A stretch of 64,000 nt of DNA, taken from NCBI RefSeq assembly GCF_040939455.1, contig NC_134116.1, positions 45,709,400-45,773,399 of the forward strand, given 5' to 3'. The DNA is from Microcebus murinus (Eukaryota; Chordata; Mammalia; Primates; Cheirogaleidae). Each line of letters begins with the position of its first letter. The stretch's first letter is position 1. The translations under genes were made by a program, and so were the position numbers. A model generated the notes under the pieces. It was not told where the DNA came from, did not search any database, and was given only the letters and a program-made list of their open reading frames with translations. Below are positions 47,151 through 59,290 of the stretch, in pieces.

Positions 47151-47890
47151 TTGGAAATGCCAAATATTTCAGGATAAGACAAAGACCAATCTTAAAAAGT
47201 GGGGGCAGGAGGAACAGTGAGCACGATATGAAGAAAACCAGAAACATAAAATTTTTTAAAGTCAAAAATTCCTTTTGACTATACAAATCAGCAGTTAGCA
47301 AGGAAAGGTGGTTCCCTAGCACCGACCCTTCCAGCCTTGTAGGACATACAGTTTTCATGGGCTCCATTCTCTCAGCTTATGACTGGTGTCTAACATTTTC
47401 CTTTTTCTGCATCTTCTGTTCATCCCATTGGCAAATCTTTCATCACCTACTAACCCAGGGAAAGGTAGCATTGCTGTTGTTGGGGACCATCGTCAATGCT
47501 GTCTCCTATTGCTCCAGAAGGCACTGGTACTCTCATCAGCTGCAGTTGAAGATGCTGGCACTTGGTACCTCTGGCACATCAGATGCCAGGAGCCCTGCCA
47601 GGACTGCAGGCTCTGCTGCTGTGCAAAGAGCTCTGGATGTGCCAGAGCTATGACATGTTAATATTTTCAGTCTTCTCCAAAGCACAATGTCACACTCTGA
47701 TATAAGTGGGAGGAAACCTTCTTTTACCTTCTACATATTGGTTATAATCATTTCTGCTTTGGGTCCCAAATATCTAATAGCAGTTAGCTGTTATGGAGGA
47801 GATAATGGGAACTGAGATAGAAAAACGAAAAAAAAGAAATTGAAAAACACAGACTTATGTTTTAAATCATCCCTTTCCTTGCAACAACCA
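47151..47890. other. Unique DNA including a GC-richer patch
   Basis: The patch at about 47480-47650 is unusually GC-rich for this window. Overlapping forward frames of 91 and 98 codons cross it. One ends in a Cys-rich stretch, but I recognise no domain, and no splice sites or homologous family can be claimed. Confidence 0.4.
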
Positions 47891-47894
47891 AGGC

Positions 47895-48170
47895 ATGCAT
47901 TCATGAATTCATTTATTCCACAAATATTTATTGAGAGCCTAGTATGTGCCAGCCTCCCTCCTCCAGCAAACACTGTCTGGTGGTTGCCATATAATGAGGT
48001 GTTTTCCTCACTCAGCCAACCTCATCCTAGTAGGCCTCTGGACCCTTGCTTGTCAAACTCATCGTCCTTTAGAACTGGGCCACAGCTTCTGACTGAGGAC
48101 ATCTGTTGTGAGCCCAGGAATTTATTTTCTAGATAATTCTAATGTGCAGATAAGTTTGATGACTATTTTT
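47895..48170 (+). repeat. Fossil repeat fragments (L2-like phrase, then MER5/MER20-like piece)
   Basis: 'attcatttattccacaaata' with 'ttattgagagcctagtatgt' and 'gccag' is the common old LINE phrase. From about 48060, 'gagcccaggaatttattttc' and 'agataattctaatgtgcaga' resembles the right half of a MER20 or MER5 element. Both calls are weak. Confidence 0.4.
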
Positions 48171-48229
48171 GGCATCTCATTTATATCTGATCATATGTAT
48201 ACATACAACTTAAATCTCAGGCTGAAACC

Positions 48230-49320
48230 CCTATCACACAAGGCAAGAGAAAGCTTACAGGTGAGATAAAGAGTATGAGTGCTTTGGAAAGGAAGAAGAA
48301 CACGGCTTTTAGGAAATAAAATGGTTGGGGTTGATGATCTTGAAAAAAAATAATTTCGGTCAGGGAGTGGGTACTGATTGTATGAATTAAAGGGTGATGT
48401 GGAAGTAGAACCTATTAGGCATTCAGCTATTAATCATCAGAGAAACTTGATAGCAAAAAAAAAAAGGTAGGGGTTGCAAGAGTAAATTGCAACCATGTAA
48501 GCACTTGAGAAATACAGCCATAAGGTTAGGGGAAAGTGTTATTTTGTTGTCGTCGTTAAATTTTATTTTTTTGTTTTTAATAGGGGACCATTATTAAACA
48601 CTTCTACAGTAGAAGGAGCCTGCAAAGAGGGAAATTGAATAGAAATGTGTCTATACAGTGTCAGGGTTTGGGGTGAAGGGTGACGATTTACAGATCAAGA
48701 CCCACTGGTGTGCTGTAAGTTAGCAAGTCCCCAGGAATGAAAAAGGAGCTAAAAGAAAATAGGCAAAAGATTAGGGGTAACACAGAAGATAGGTTCTTTC
48801 TCTTAGAGCTTAATTGAGAAAAGGAATGAGTGTAAAGGAGAAAAGATTAAGATGAAAGATTCAGTAGTCTAAGTTAAATACCAGGTGGTGTCATTTGCCA
48901 GGAACAAAGTGTTTGGGCATAAACTAAGGCCTGAGATAAAGCTATCGTGTTGAATTGTCTCATGAGTCAATAGGCCATAATTAAAGGAATTGTGGAACAA
49001 CAGTTCTGGGGGAGTTGTTTGAGGTTGAATAGCACATAGCTTTAGAAGAGACTGTCACTTCCAGTTTCTGAGTTGCTCCAGCAATAGCTGGCAGCTCAGA
49101 AGAGAAGCAAAGAAAGCAGTTGTAGTGAGGCTTTTGCAGGCAAAATTAGCCAGGTGGGCACAGCTGAAGGTCAGAGGAGCTAGGTCATCTAAGGTCCTTG
49201 CAGGGACATCTAAAACAGCTGATCATGGGGTAAAAGCTGGGCAGTAGGACAGGTGATGCTGGAGAGGGGTCAGTGAACCAGATAGGAAATGACTGATGTA
49301 CTGTAGGTCTCAATTAGGAT
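48230..49320 (+). repeat. GA-rich region, possible continuation of the old repeat mosaic
   Basis: Purine-rich sequence with phrases such as 'gagaaaaggaatgagtgtaa', 'aggagaaaagattaagatga' and 'gctgaaggtcagaggagcta' that resemble later parts of the repeat seen at 46255-47150. The match is loose and could partly reflect composition. Confidence 0.3.
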
Positions 49321-49559
49321 AAAGAATTCATTCTGTATGCACAAGAAAGAAGACATGATGCATTTTGCTTATAGATAATTTCACAAGTTTTGGGGGAGTA
49401 GTGTAATTCTGAGTGATACAATCATTTTTTCCTGTTCTGCCATTATTTTGCTTCCTAATTTGCAGTCCCCACCATAGCCAAAGGCCTGAAACATTTATAC
49501 ATTTTAAGTACACTGAATAATAAGGAAATTGTGTTAAAGTTATTTTTTTCCATCTAAAC

Positions 49560-49799
49560 CTGTGGTCACCAGCCCCTGGGCTGCAACCCCTCCAGCCCCC
49601 ATAGGTGGAAAAATTGTCTTCCATGAAACAACTTAGGAACTGAGGAGGGTGCACATGGCAGGAGGTGAGTGGCCAGGGATCTAGCCAAGCTTCATCTGTA
49701 TTTACAGCCACTCCCCATCCTTTGCATCACCACCTGAGCTCCGGAAAAATTGTCTTCCATGAAACCAGTTCCTTGTGCCAAAAAGGTTGGGGACCGCTG
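49560..49799 (-). mobile_element. MER1-related hAT element (240 bp) with perfect 8-bp duplication and internal repeat
   Basis: Flanked by identical 'atctaaac' at 49552-49559 and 49800-49807. Read on the minus strand it starts 'cagcggtccccaaccttttt' and ends 'ggctggtgaccacag', hAT-type ends of the MER1 kind. Inside are MER1 phrases 'gtttcatggaagacaatttt', 'gctgtaaatacagatgaagc' and 'ctcacctcctgcc'. A 23-bp block normally found once, near one end, is present twice as an exact direct repeat at 49607-49629 and 49743-49765. The element therefore carries 5'-end material at both ends. No coding capacity. Confidence 0.85.
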
Positions 49800-49807
49800 A
49801 TCTAAAC

Positions 49808-52800
49808 AAAATGACTCACTAAAACTATTAAAATGCAAGATGTAAATGCAATATACTAGTGCATTCTATTTGTATATTGCATATGTTCAGAAACATGAAT
49901 ACATTAAAATGTACTTGGTATGCAATTGAGCCAGAGCTTTAATATATTTTTCTTTGGAGACGTTCTTAAATTTTCCATGCCAGGTACATTTTATATCACT
50001 GTATAAAATTTATATAGTAGCTGTAACTTGTAATTGTAGGATATAGTACATATTTAGTTATAAAAATGTGTTCTTTTGACAGAAAACCCCTCAGGGCCAG
50101 AAAGAGTTAATATAATCCTATAATCCTAAATTAAATGCAATGAAGTGATTTTATTTGTTCGAAAATTATCATTTGTATTTCCACTATTATTGGCTCCTTT
50201 TTTTCCTGAGCCTTTCTGACTCATATGCATTTATTTAGAATGAATAAATATATTTCTCAGAGTGCTTGTGATCCATAAATCTTTGCAGCTGTGAGGGGCC
50301 CTTGATATTCATCTGGGTTTATTCATCATTTTAAGGATGTGTGAAGCCACACTAGCTCAAGTTACCTGCCACATATGCAGATAAGAAAGGAGCTGGGGCA
50401 GTAAGTAGGAACCCCTAGCCACCGCTTTCTGGATGATACAGATCATGCACTCTATCTTGCTAAAGAAGAGATTTTAGAAACAAACCTCCCCATTCCTTCA
50501 TTTCCATAAATACCCTTCTAGAAACCTAGGCTACTTCACCAACCATGGGCCATAGTATGGAGCATTGCTTTTTTGTAGTGTTGTGATGGACGGGTTTACG
50601 TGGTCATGTCCAACCTGGTATTGAGTCAGAGGGTTTTTCCATTCACAAAATAAGCCTCTTCACCTGGCTACCAATGCTGAAAGGAAAAATGCCAAACTTT
50701 ATCCTAAAAGCTTATTTCTACAACCATATTTTCTAAGCTCTCCACATGTGCACACACACAGTGCATATGGTAGAGATGTTTCTGCATGCACACAAATTCC
50801 CAGTCAACAGTGAATGTTTTAGTGGTGGTGCGCTCATCATGAAGATAACCAAAGATGAGTGTTGACAAGAGCCTTGCTTAATAATTTTTGCTGTTTGGAG
50901 TGTTTGAGAGCAATCAAGAGATACTTGCTGTTTTGTTCCTACTTCAAGGAAAGGAAAATACTCTGTATTAATTAAATTCATTTGGCTTGGTAGTGTAAGT
51001 GTGACAAACATAGATGTGCCAAACTGCCTGAAAATAATTTGGGTCATCAGCAAATCACTGCGCCTGCCAGTTTGCAGACAATTCCTAGTCTTTGTGGTCT
51101 GTCACATCTCTTTTCCATTAGCTATTTACCATCTGACCAGTGAAAGAATACACTAATTTATTTCTTGAAAAAAGATATTCTGTTTTATTGACAGCTTTTT
51201 CCCTGTACACTTATTGTTCTGCAGTGCACAAGCCAATGCCTTTGCAAATTGCCCACTGGGATCTTTCCCCCAAACAGGGAATTTTATAGCAAAAGAGATG
51301 GAAATTATTTTTTAAAGTCTGCCTGTTCTGTTTTGTCCTGATGAAATGACAGTTGTTTTTAGATTAGCTCATACTCAGAGTATGTTTCAAGACACCTGAA
51401 GGAGTATGTATGAGGGTGGATATAGCATATTTCTGTGGATCAGACAGCAGGCAGGTTTTTAGCTCTGTGAGTGAAGTTCAAATCAGTATTATGCTCCTTA
51501 ATTTACAGGAAATTCAGGGTAAACCTTTTATTTACAAACAGGGAATATTTGCCAAGAAGGAATAAAAAAGCAACTGATTAATCAGCATGCAGCCCTCATC
51601 TTGAAGGGCCTCATTGCCTGGCCCTTTTGAACGTTCAGGAGATTGGCCTTGCATAAGAGGGATGTCGTGTGGAAATGCCTTTGATAGCTCAGTGATTGAA
51701 TCTATCATCCTTTGGAAAGGGACAGGACTTGGTTTAAAAAACCCTGACTGATAGAACACAGAGTGTGCATGGCTGGAAAAAAAAAAAATACCTCATTATA
51801 GCTCAGTGCTGTTGCCCTTTGGAGTAAAATGAGAGAAAAGCTTGCTCTGGTACTTCTGCTGATAAAATTCACTTTCTGGAACACAACCAAATCCCAGCAT
51901 ATATCATCCAAGAGAAATAAAGCAGTCAAAAAATTGTATTCCTAAATAGGCCTGGAACATCTTGGCAACTGCTAAAGCAACACAAAATAAGGAACAGTGC
52001 CCTACTAGCTCGACCCTTAAATTATGCAGCTGTTCATTACCCGAATTATACATCTCAGGCTGCCCTTTGGAAAAAGGCATGGAGCACAGAGCTGGAACAA
52101 TCCCTGAATTATAGTACAATAAGAAAGACCTCCTAAAGTGTCACATGCATGTAGTAGAAGATAAGAAAGGCCAGCTTAAGTTCTTGGCATTTTAAAGAAG
52201 GCAATCAAGAAAGCCTTTGAATTCCTTAGTTTTCTTTCTCTGCAATTAATTTGCATTTTTGTGTGAGTTAGACAAAGCATCCCATTCAGATGTCAGCAGT
52301 CCTATGTCAGTCTTCTTCTCTGGAGATGTGCATGTGTGTTTTGGTTTAAGCTGCACCATATTTACAGGGGACTCTTAAGAAACATTCATAACAACAGCAG
52401 CAGGCCTACCGTATTTAGCAAATTAGTAATGAGGATATTTAGTATCTCAAAAATAAAGACATCATAAAAATAAAACCATTACAGAACTAAAGGACAGGAC
52501 TCTAAAATTAATTTTACCACATGTATTGGATTTTCCTTTTCTGCAAAAAGTAAAACATACTGCACTAGTTAACTTGAGACTTGAATAGCACATTTGATTT
52601 AGTTTGTTGTAATAAGACTCAGATTCCTCCACTATACCATATGTACTAGTGATATTAACATTTCCATCCACTTGGTTGTGTTAATACATGGGTGAAGTTT
52701 TGGATCACTATTAAGCTAATACTTAAATTTTGCATCAGTTTATAAGTTTTGAACACCATTAATAAAGATACTGGCACTTTCTATCAGATTTGTTTTACTT

Positions 52801-53020
52801 AAAGTAAATAGCCAAATTAACATTTTACAATTCCTATTTTGAGGAATATTTGAAGAATACTTTGGTAAATGATTTAAGACATGTTCCTGCATAAAACAAA
52901 TATCAAAGATTATGTGTGAGAGGTCAACACCGTACTTGGCAAAATTGAGATGATTGAAAAGTTTATTTTTGTCCCTCCAGTCTAAGCTTTCTGGGCTTGT
53001 TTACCATCCTCTGTTCCACT
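49808..53020. other. Unique DNA, including a complex block at 51.0-52.4 kb
   Basis: No transposon recognised for more than 3 kb. The part from about 51060 to 52400 has even base use, few homopolymers and homeodomain-type motifs, including the 12-bp palindrome 'ctgattaatcag' at 51574-51585, as seen in conserved non-coding DNA. An A11 run lies at 51778-51788. Minus-strand frames of 70-106 codons occur but show no family resemblance. Confidence 0.45.
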
Positions 53021-53613
53021 CCAAACCTAGAGTAGTAGACAGTACCTCTTATCCCCACAAAGATGTCCGTATCCTAAACCCTGGAACCTGAGAATATGTA
53101 AACATGACAAAAGGGACTTTACTGATGTCATTTATATTATGGGATGTTAAAATGCTAAGATTTTCCCGGATTACCTGGGTGCACCTAATCTAATCACATG
53201 ACCCCTTAAAAACAGGTAAGTTTCTCTGGCTAGCAACAGAAGATATTGGGCAGAAGGAGGAGTCAGAGATATTTGAGGTGGGAGAAGATTTGAAGAGGGA
53301 GGTGGTAATGTGGGAAAGTGGGAGACCTTAAGATGCTGAGCTTGGCTCCCCGCTGACAGCCAGCAAGGAAACAGGGACCTCAGCCTTAAAAACACACAAC
53401 AAGTTGAATGTACTCATAAGGAGATTCATCTCCAGAATCTCTAGAAAGGAATGATGTGCTGCCAATGCCTTGATTTTGGCTTTGTGAGACTCTAAGCAGA
53501 GGACCCAGCTGAGTGACTCTGTGCCCAGACTTTTGACCTACAGAACAGTGAGATAATAAATGGATGTTGTTAGGCCAATACATTTGGGATATAGTAGCAA
53601 TAAAAAAATAAGA
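53020..53613 (+). mobile_element. MLT1-type LTR (ERVL-MaLR), long variant
   Basis: In order: 'ccccacaaagatgtccgtat', 'cctaaaccctggaacctgag', 'aatatgtaaacatgacaaaa', 'gggactttactgatgtcatt', 'attacctgggtgcacctaat', 'ctaatcacatgaccccttaa', 'ggcagaaggaggagtcagag', 'tgccttgattttggctttgt', 'gacctacagaacagtgagat', 'aataaatggatgttgttagg'. This is the order of an MLT1-group LTR. A patch near 53330-53350 is GC-richer. It is a solitary, fossil LTR. The frames read across it on the minus strand are not genes. Confidence 0.85.
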
Positions 53614-53834
53614 CATGTCCTCTAGAATTTTTTCAGAAATTTACCCTTCCTGGGACCATCTGCATTTTAACCATTATCTTTACTAATAGAAGTAAATACA
53701 TGTCACCGGCTACAGCAATTACAGAAACTAGTGAAACTGCTGTGGCTTCGTTGTTGTTGTGCTTGCTTATTTGGAAAGTGGGAATGAAAAGCTATCCCTG
53801 CCTCTCAAAACAGCATGTCAGAAGGTTGTAGAGA

Positions 53835-54055
53835 GTAATAATTAAATGCACGCTGGAGACAGACTGAAAGGACTTGAACCCTAACTCTATTACTTACTAT
53901 TTATGTAAACTCAGTCAAGTTACTTGATCTTTCTGTGCCTCAGTTTCTTTATTGGTAAAAGAATAATAATAGTACCTATCCTGTTATGAGGAATAAATTC
54001 ATTAATACATGTGATGTCTAGCATATAGTAAATGCTTTATAAATATGAATTGTTT
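53835..54055 (+). repeat. MIR SINE, nearly complete
   Basis: 'ggacttgaaccctaactcta' resembles the tRNA-related B-box side, followed by 'ttacttactatttatgtaaa', 'ctcagtcaagttacttgatc', 'tttctgtgcctcagtttctt', 'gaataataatagtacctatc' and 'atagtaaatgctttataaat'. All MIR blocks are in order. The promoter boxes are decayed. Confidence 0.9.
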
Positions 54056-54867
54056 TGATGATTATTATAGTTAGTTACCTTTACAGTTGTAAAATACATT
54101 TAGTTATTTCATAGGAAGTCTATTTAAAGGGAAATTTTCATGTTTAATTAATTTTGTAGTGTGTTTAAAACTATAATAGTGATAGTCTTGGCACATAAAA
54201 TTTTGAAACACAACTGCTAATTCTTCTAAAATTGAAACATGTTCAGAAGCAATGGTGAGTCAATCTTGATGTAGAAACTGCTTCACAATATGGATACTTA
54301 AAAATCTGTATCTTCAGGTTAATTTTAATTCCAATGAGGTAAGACTTAACAGTTTTAATAAAAGTTCTTTTTTGGGGGGGTGGGGGGTAGGAATAACAAT
54401 GTCAAGTTTCTCTCTCTTTGAACATATGAAGACAGTATTAAATGAACCTGTAGGCCCCAGCTAGCCCAGAGCAGAAGAGGCTAGACTCCTGTTTTCCATT
54501 TTTAGTTTTACTGAGACTTCAATCTAAGTGAGGTGGACACTTGCCCCGTTATAGCTTGTAGCCCATACCGCTGCTAGCAGAGCGTAAGTACACACTGCAA
54601 GTGTGCATATTTATGTCTCCCTTGAGAGGAGTGCAGCCACAGCTCTCCTCCCTGCTGTCCCTGTTCTGCCCTGACCATGCCCTCATTCAGGAGATTAATG
54701 GCCATCACTATACAAAAGTCCTTTGCCTGTTAGTACAGGAGTGGTTCAGGCCAACTAGCTTGGTGCAAGTGTATACCTTGTACTCCAGAACACACGTAGA
54801 TATAAGATGTTTGTTTTCTTTTGTGCAGCAAAAAAAAAAAAAAAATTAAGAGAGTCATGAATTAGAT
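54056..54867. other. Unique DNA with a G-run tract
   Basis: G7-T-G6 at 54374-54387 is the only notable composition. A poly-A run lies at 54831-54845. No gene seen; the 82-codon forward frame at 54601-54849 ends in the A-run and has no recognisable family. Confidence 0.45.
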
Positions 54868-55025
54868 TGGTGCTTCTTCACCCTTAATGTGCACAGGAAG
54901 TGCCTCTGGTCTTGTTCAAATGCACACTCAGATTCAAGGTCTGAGATGGGGCCAAGACTCAACATTTCTATCAACCTCCTGGATGATGCCACTGTTTTAA
55001 AACTCCTTGCTCCACACTTTGCATA
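54868..55025 (+). mobile_element. MER5A-type hAT fragment
   Basis: 'ttggtgcttcttcaccctta', 'atgtgcacaggaagtgcctc', 'tggtcttgttcaaatgcaca', 'ctcagattcaaggtctgaga', 'gactcaacatttctatcaac', 'ctcctggatgatgccactgt' and 'ccacactttgcatagcaaaa' follow a MER5 element. Diverged. Confidence 0.7.
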
Positions 55026-57860
55026 GCAAAACGTAGAGCCCCATTTATACTCTAAGTAATTATTTTCTTGTAATTATCTACATGGCAAGTCATTGTCATC
55101 TATGAATAAATGGTAATATGTATGACTATGCAGTCTAATTGTTAAAAAAAATTTCAAAATACTTGAATTTTACTATAAGAATATAGATTTGGTGTCTGGC
55201 TGTATATAGGGACACCTGGAATCAAGATAGAAGCTTCTATGGTCAATCATTTCCCTTGAAATAAAGGAAAAAACCCCACAGAAATTTGAGATTTGAACTT
55301 TAGTATTAATACATGCAGAAAATCTAGTAATAAAATAATCTCTAGTAATTCAAATTTTTTTTGTAGAAGAAAAAATGCCTGTTTACCTATGAACTCACTA
55401 CTTGTAGTAAGTTGGTTAATCACACAGGTGATCTTGAGCAGGGCAAAGGCAGGTCATTATATAAGGACCTCTTTATATAACGGTGGATATAGCAGTACCT
55501 GTGCCTAGAATTTTTAGATAAGAATTAAATGAACTAACTATGGAAATAATGGAGGAGGAAAGCGTAGATTAAAAGGAATAAACTCTTTTCAAGAGTGTAA
55601 AATGGCATATACTGGCAGATCCTTATTAAAGAACATCTTTAAGAGAAAGTTTAGCTGTTATTGTTCAATCTGTGGGCATAACTGAAATATGAAAGGGACT
55701 GAGTTTCATTTGTGATTAAAAATCTAGATCTAGTCATGCCAGTGTTTCATATAATTTAGATTTATTCAAAACCCATTGGTTTGGGGCAGTGAAAATAAGC
55801 CACATAGAATAAAAGTGTCACAATGAAAACTATCCCCTCAAGAAAAAAAATTCAGGTTCTTTCATGTCTCCCAATTCTACATTTCTCCTAGCTAAGAAAA
55901 TTTGCTAGAATCAAACTAGTTGAGGAGAAAAAATAAATATATATATAAAATCCTCAGGACTTTTAAAACATTAGCTGCTTCTCGCTTTTTGCCAGATGAA
56001 TTTTGGTTTCACATATAAAGAGCTTAATTTGAAATGTTTCACAATAATATTATATAATCACATTACTTATTTACTTAAATGACTGGATATTTTTAATTAC
56101 TCTGGATTTTTGCATTGAGGAAAACAATGGGTAAGCTTTTGTTTAAGAAAATTTATTTCTCCTACCTTTTTCCTCAAGTATAGTTACATAGGGAAGGTGA
56201 AGGAGGAAGCTAATGTCAGTAGGTTGCTAAGCCTAAGGAACAATAGATTTTTAAGAGGTGCTGAGGGTATCAGCTTCAAAGAGAATCAAAATTATGTGCC
56301 TAGAGAAACTAAAAGTGAATAAAGGGCATTTTTGATGTGATAGAAGAGGTGAAGCAAACCAAAGAAGTGAACTAGAAGGGGCCACAGGTTGCTATAATAT
56401 TCCATTTTTTAAAAAGTGCCTATAAAGTGTGGATAGAGCTCTTTATTTTTTTTTTGTTCATTCTGATATTTGACTCAATCACAATTTCATGTACAAAAAG
56501 ATTAAAATTGGAGGAAAAAATTAAATAATATATTTTTTGTTCTTTAATGTAAAATAAGGCAATACATAAACTTTGCAACAAAAAATATATATGATTGTGG
56601 TACAGTATATTGCTTAGCGACTTTATTCTGAATGTCTCATTGTACTCTACATATTTTCAACAAAATATGTGTGACATAAAGAAGCAAGTAAAAATATACC
56701 TTTTATTAAAGGATAAATTATTGATGCAGCCTCAATGCCAGGGGTTTTTGATTATCTCTAAGACTTAGGTTAAGCAAAGTGGTGTAGAAGAGTTCTGTAA
56801 GGATCATCCTTGTACTCTTTTTGTTCTCATTACTATAGAGAATTGAAGTGAATGCTTTACTTGGTCTGTTTCAGCTTACCTGTGATCATAAAATCCATAA
56901 CCGTGGCCATGCCGAGAGTGGAAGTTATGTTTTCTCTCTTCTGGTCTAAATATACTTTTAGACATTTTGTATGTGAAAAACTCAAGTCTCTGGAAGCTAA
57001 AAGATGTGCATGTTTGTGGTGAAGGTTTTCATTAATAATCTCAAATCATATGCTGCCAAGGATCTGCCACTGTTTCAAATTATGGCTATTTGGAGTTCTC
57101 ATGTTTTTCTGCCAATGTGAAAATTGGTTTTGTGGGATTGTTTATTGCTGCTTCTTTACTCCTTTTTTTTACCCCCCTCCACGAAGCGAATACTTTATCT
57201 CTGCAGAAGCAATGGAAGCCTAAAAAGATAGAACGTTTTCATGTCAGAAAAATTAAAGTCATAAAGGAGATAGATTTCCAGAATTAAATTAGAATTGAAC
57301 AAGTCAGTTATGTGTACATCCATCAGCCCAGTGGTCAGGATCTCATTTCCACTGAAGCAAACTTAGCTAGAGGGCAGAAAGAATTTCTAATGCAGACCCT
57401 CCACACCACACACACCTTTCACAATAAATTACACTGAGAACAGAAAGGATTCACTCGCCATTGAGTATAATGCCTTTGAAAAGGTATTGTTCTATATAAG
57501 AATACTGTTAATTAGGTTTACAACTTAATCTATGTAAGTATTAAACCAAATATTAAAAAGCTTCAGTATAGATCTACTGACTTTATCAGACCCCATGTAT
57601 AATTTCGATTTTGTTGCTATCATTTCTTGCCATATTAAAATTAGTAAAACCTCTCATTTTAATGATTAGTTATCAAAAAATATCGAATTAATACTTGCTA
57701 GTGACACTATGCTAAATAATGTTTTGAATACGTCATGTATATATGTCCAAATGCATGCATATTAAGGACTGCTATGATTTTGACATAAGAAAGATAGATT
57801 GCAGGGAGGAAGAAAAGGAAGGGGAAGTAAACAGTAGAAACCTATTAGCTGGACACATTC
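55026..57860. other. Unique AT-rich DNA, no feature seen
   Basis: No gene or transposon recognised. 'ttatataa' occurs at 55457-55464 and 55473-55480. An A/T-rich block lies at 56400-56600. Confidence 0.5.
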
Positions 57861-57861
57861 C

Positions 57862-57995
57862 ATGTTCTGTGTACTGTGCTACTTGCTTTCATTCATGTGT
57901 TTTAATAAGCTTCACTATAAATTTCATCTCAAATTTTACAGAATTGAAAACTAAAGTTTTGGCTGCCTAATTAACCTACCTGAAGTCACAAGGCT
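57862..57995 (-). repeat. MIR fragment, minus strand
   Basis: 'tgtgctacttgctttcattc' then 'ataaatttcatctcaaattt', 'acagaattgaaaactaaagt' and 'aacctacctgaagtcacaag' resemble the complement of the MIR core ('tttacagatgaggaaactgaggc ... taacttgcccaaggtcaca'). Confidence 0.55.
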
Positions 57996-57999
57996 CATG

Positions 58000-58554
58000 T
58001 GTAAAATATACAGTTTACCTGGAGCCGGTCCATCTGAATCCAATGGAGAAGAGAAAATTATTCCCCTGATGTGGTCATTTCCTTTTCCCACCTTCATGAT
58101 AGTAAATGTTATACAACTCTTTGGCCATATTCTTAATGATACTTTGAGTTCATGTGCATTTGTTTGTCTCTTTCCATTATGTACCCATTACCACACACAA
58201 CTGCTTTTCTTTAGAAGAGGCCACGGTCTAGAAGATGATGGGGGATGAAGCTGGACAATCTATTCTCATAGGATTTTCCTTTATGTGCTCTGCCCGAAGC
58301 CAGATCATTACTACACTGCTCTTGTACAGAAAACCTTACTTAACACTGAAAATCAGGCCTTCAGAAACTGTGCTTTCAAATACAGTAGAAGCCCCTGGTA
58401 CTTTATACTAATATTTTACTGGATTATGAAGAGAAGAGTCAAGTTCCTCTAATTTACTGTTAAAATCAGGGGAAAAAATGGCAAGAAGAAAGGTTGTAGG
58501 GTCAAACCACATTTCACAATAAGAAACAGACTGCCTATCGCCATGGCTATAAGT
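58000..58554. other. Unique DNA, no feature seen
   Basis: No recognisable gene, RNA or repeat. Confidence 0.5.
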
Positions 58555-58557
58555 TTC

Positions 58558-58770
58558 TGAATCAGAGATCCCTGGGTTTAAATGCTGGCGAGACCACTTA
58601 TTAACTCAGCTCTTTTGTGTGACTTAATATTGTTTACTTTCTGTTTCTTCTTGTCAAAAAAAGAATTAGAAGGCCCACCTCATAAGGTTATTAAGAATGA
58701 AATAAGAAATTGCATATCAGATACTTGGCATGGTGCCTGGTATATAAATACTCAAAAATTGTTAGCAAAT
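58558..58770 (+). repeat. MIR SINE fragment
   Basis: 'agatccctgggtttaaatgc', 'gagaccacttattaactcag', 'ctcttttgtgtgacttaata', 'aaggcccacctcataaggtt', 'attaagaatgaaataagaaa', 'atacttggcatggtgcctgg' and 'tatataaatactcaaaaatt' follow MIR from the tRNA-related head to the tail. Confidence 0.85.
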
Positions 58771-58859
58771 TTTTGTTCATTTATTTTATATAGGTATTGG
58801 TTATTACCACTAATGTTACTAGCTAATAAGCTATGAGATACATAGCTTGTTAATAAATA

Positions 58860-59290
58860 TTAAGTGGACATGATGCTAAGTGAAGTAAGTCAAGAACAGA
58901 AAACCAAGTATTACATGTTCTCGCTCATATGTGGGGGCTCATATGGAGGTGGAGAGTAGGATGGTGGTTAATAGAGTCTAAGAGGGGTAGGGAGAGGGAG
59001 AAAATGAAGACAGATTGGTCAATGGGTACAAAAATACAATTGCATAGAATGAATAAGTTCTAGTATTTGATAGCACAGTAGGGTAATTATAATTATCAAT
59101 AATTTATTGTATATTTCAAAATAGCTAGAAGAGAACATTTGGAGTGTTCTCAACACAAACAAATGATAAATGTTTGAGTTGATGGGTATCTCAATTGCCC
59201 TGATTTGATCCTTACACAGTGTATACCTGTATCAAAATAGAACAGGTACCCCATAAATATGTATAATTATTACATATCAATAAAACTCTA
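58860..59290 (+). mobile_element. L1 3' end (ORF2 end and 3' UTR), L1M type
   Basis: 'gacatgatgctaagtgaagt', 'aagtcaagaacagaaaacca', 'agtattacatgttctcgctc', 'atatgtgggggctcatatgg', then 'ggatggtggttaatagagtc', 'gatagcacagtagggtaatt', 'attgtatatttcaaaatagc', 'tgataaatgtttgagttgat', 'cagtgtatacctgtatcaaa' and 'accccataaatatgtataat'. This is an L1M-type 3' end with a decayed tail. Only a short ORF2 remnant remains. Confidence 0.9.

Noticed and set aside
53171..53616. Minus-strand proteins of 74 and 76 residues
   Set aside because: They lie inside the MLT1 LTR read backwards.
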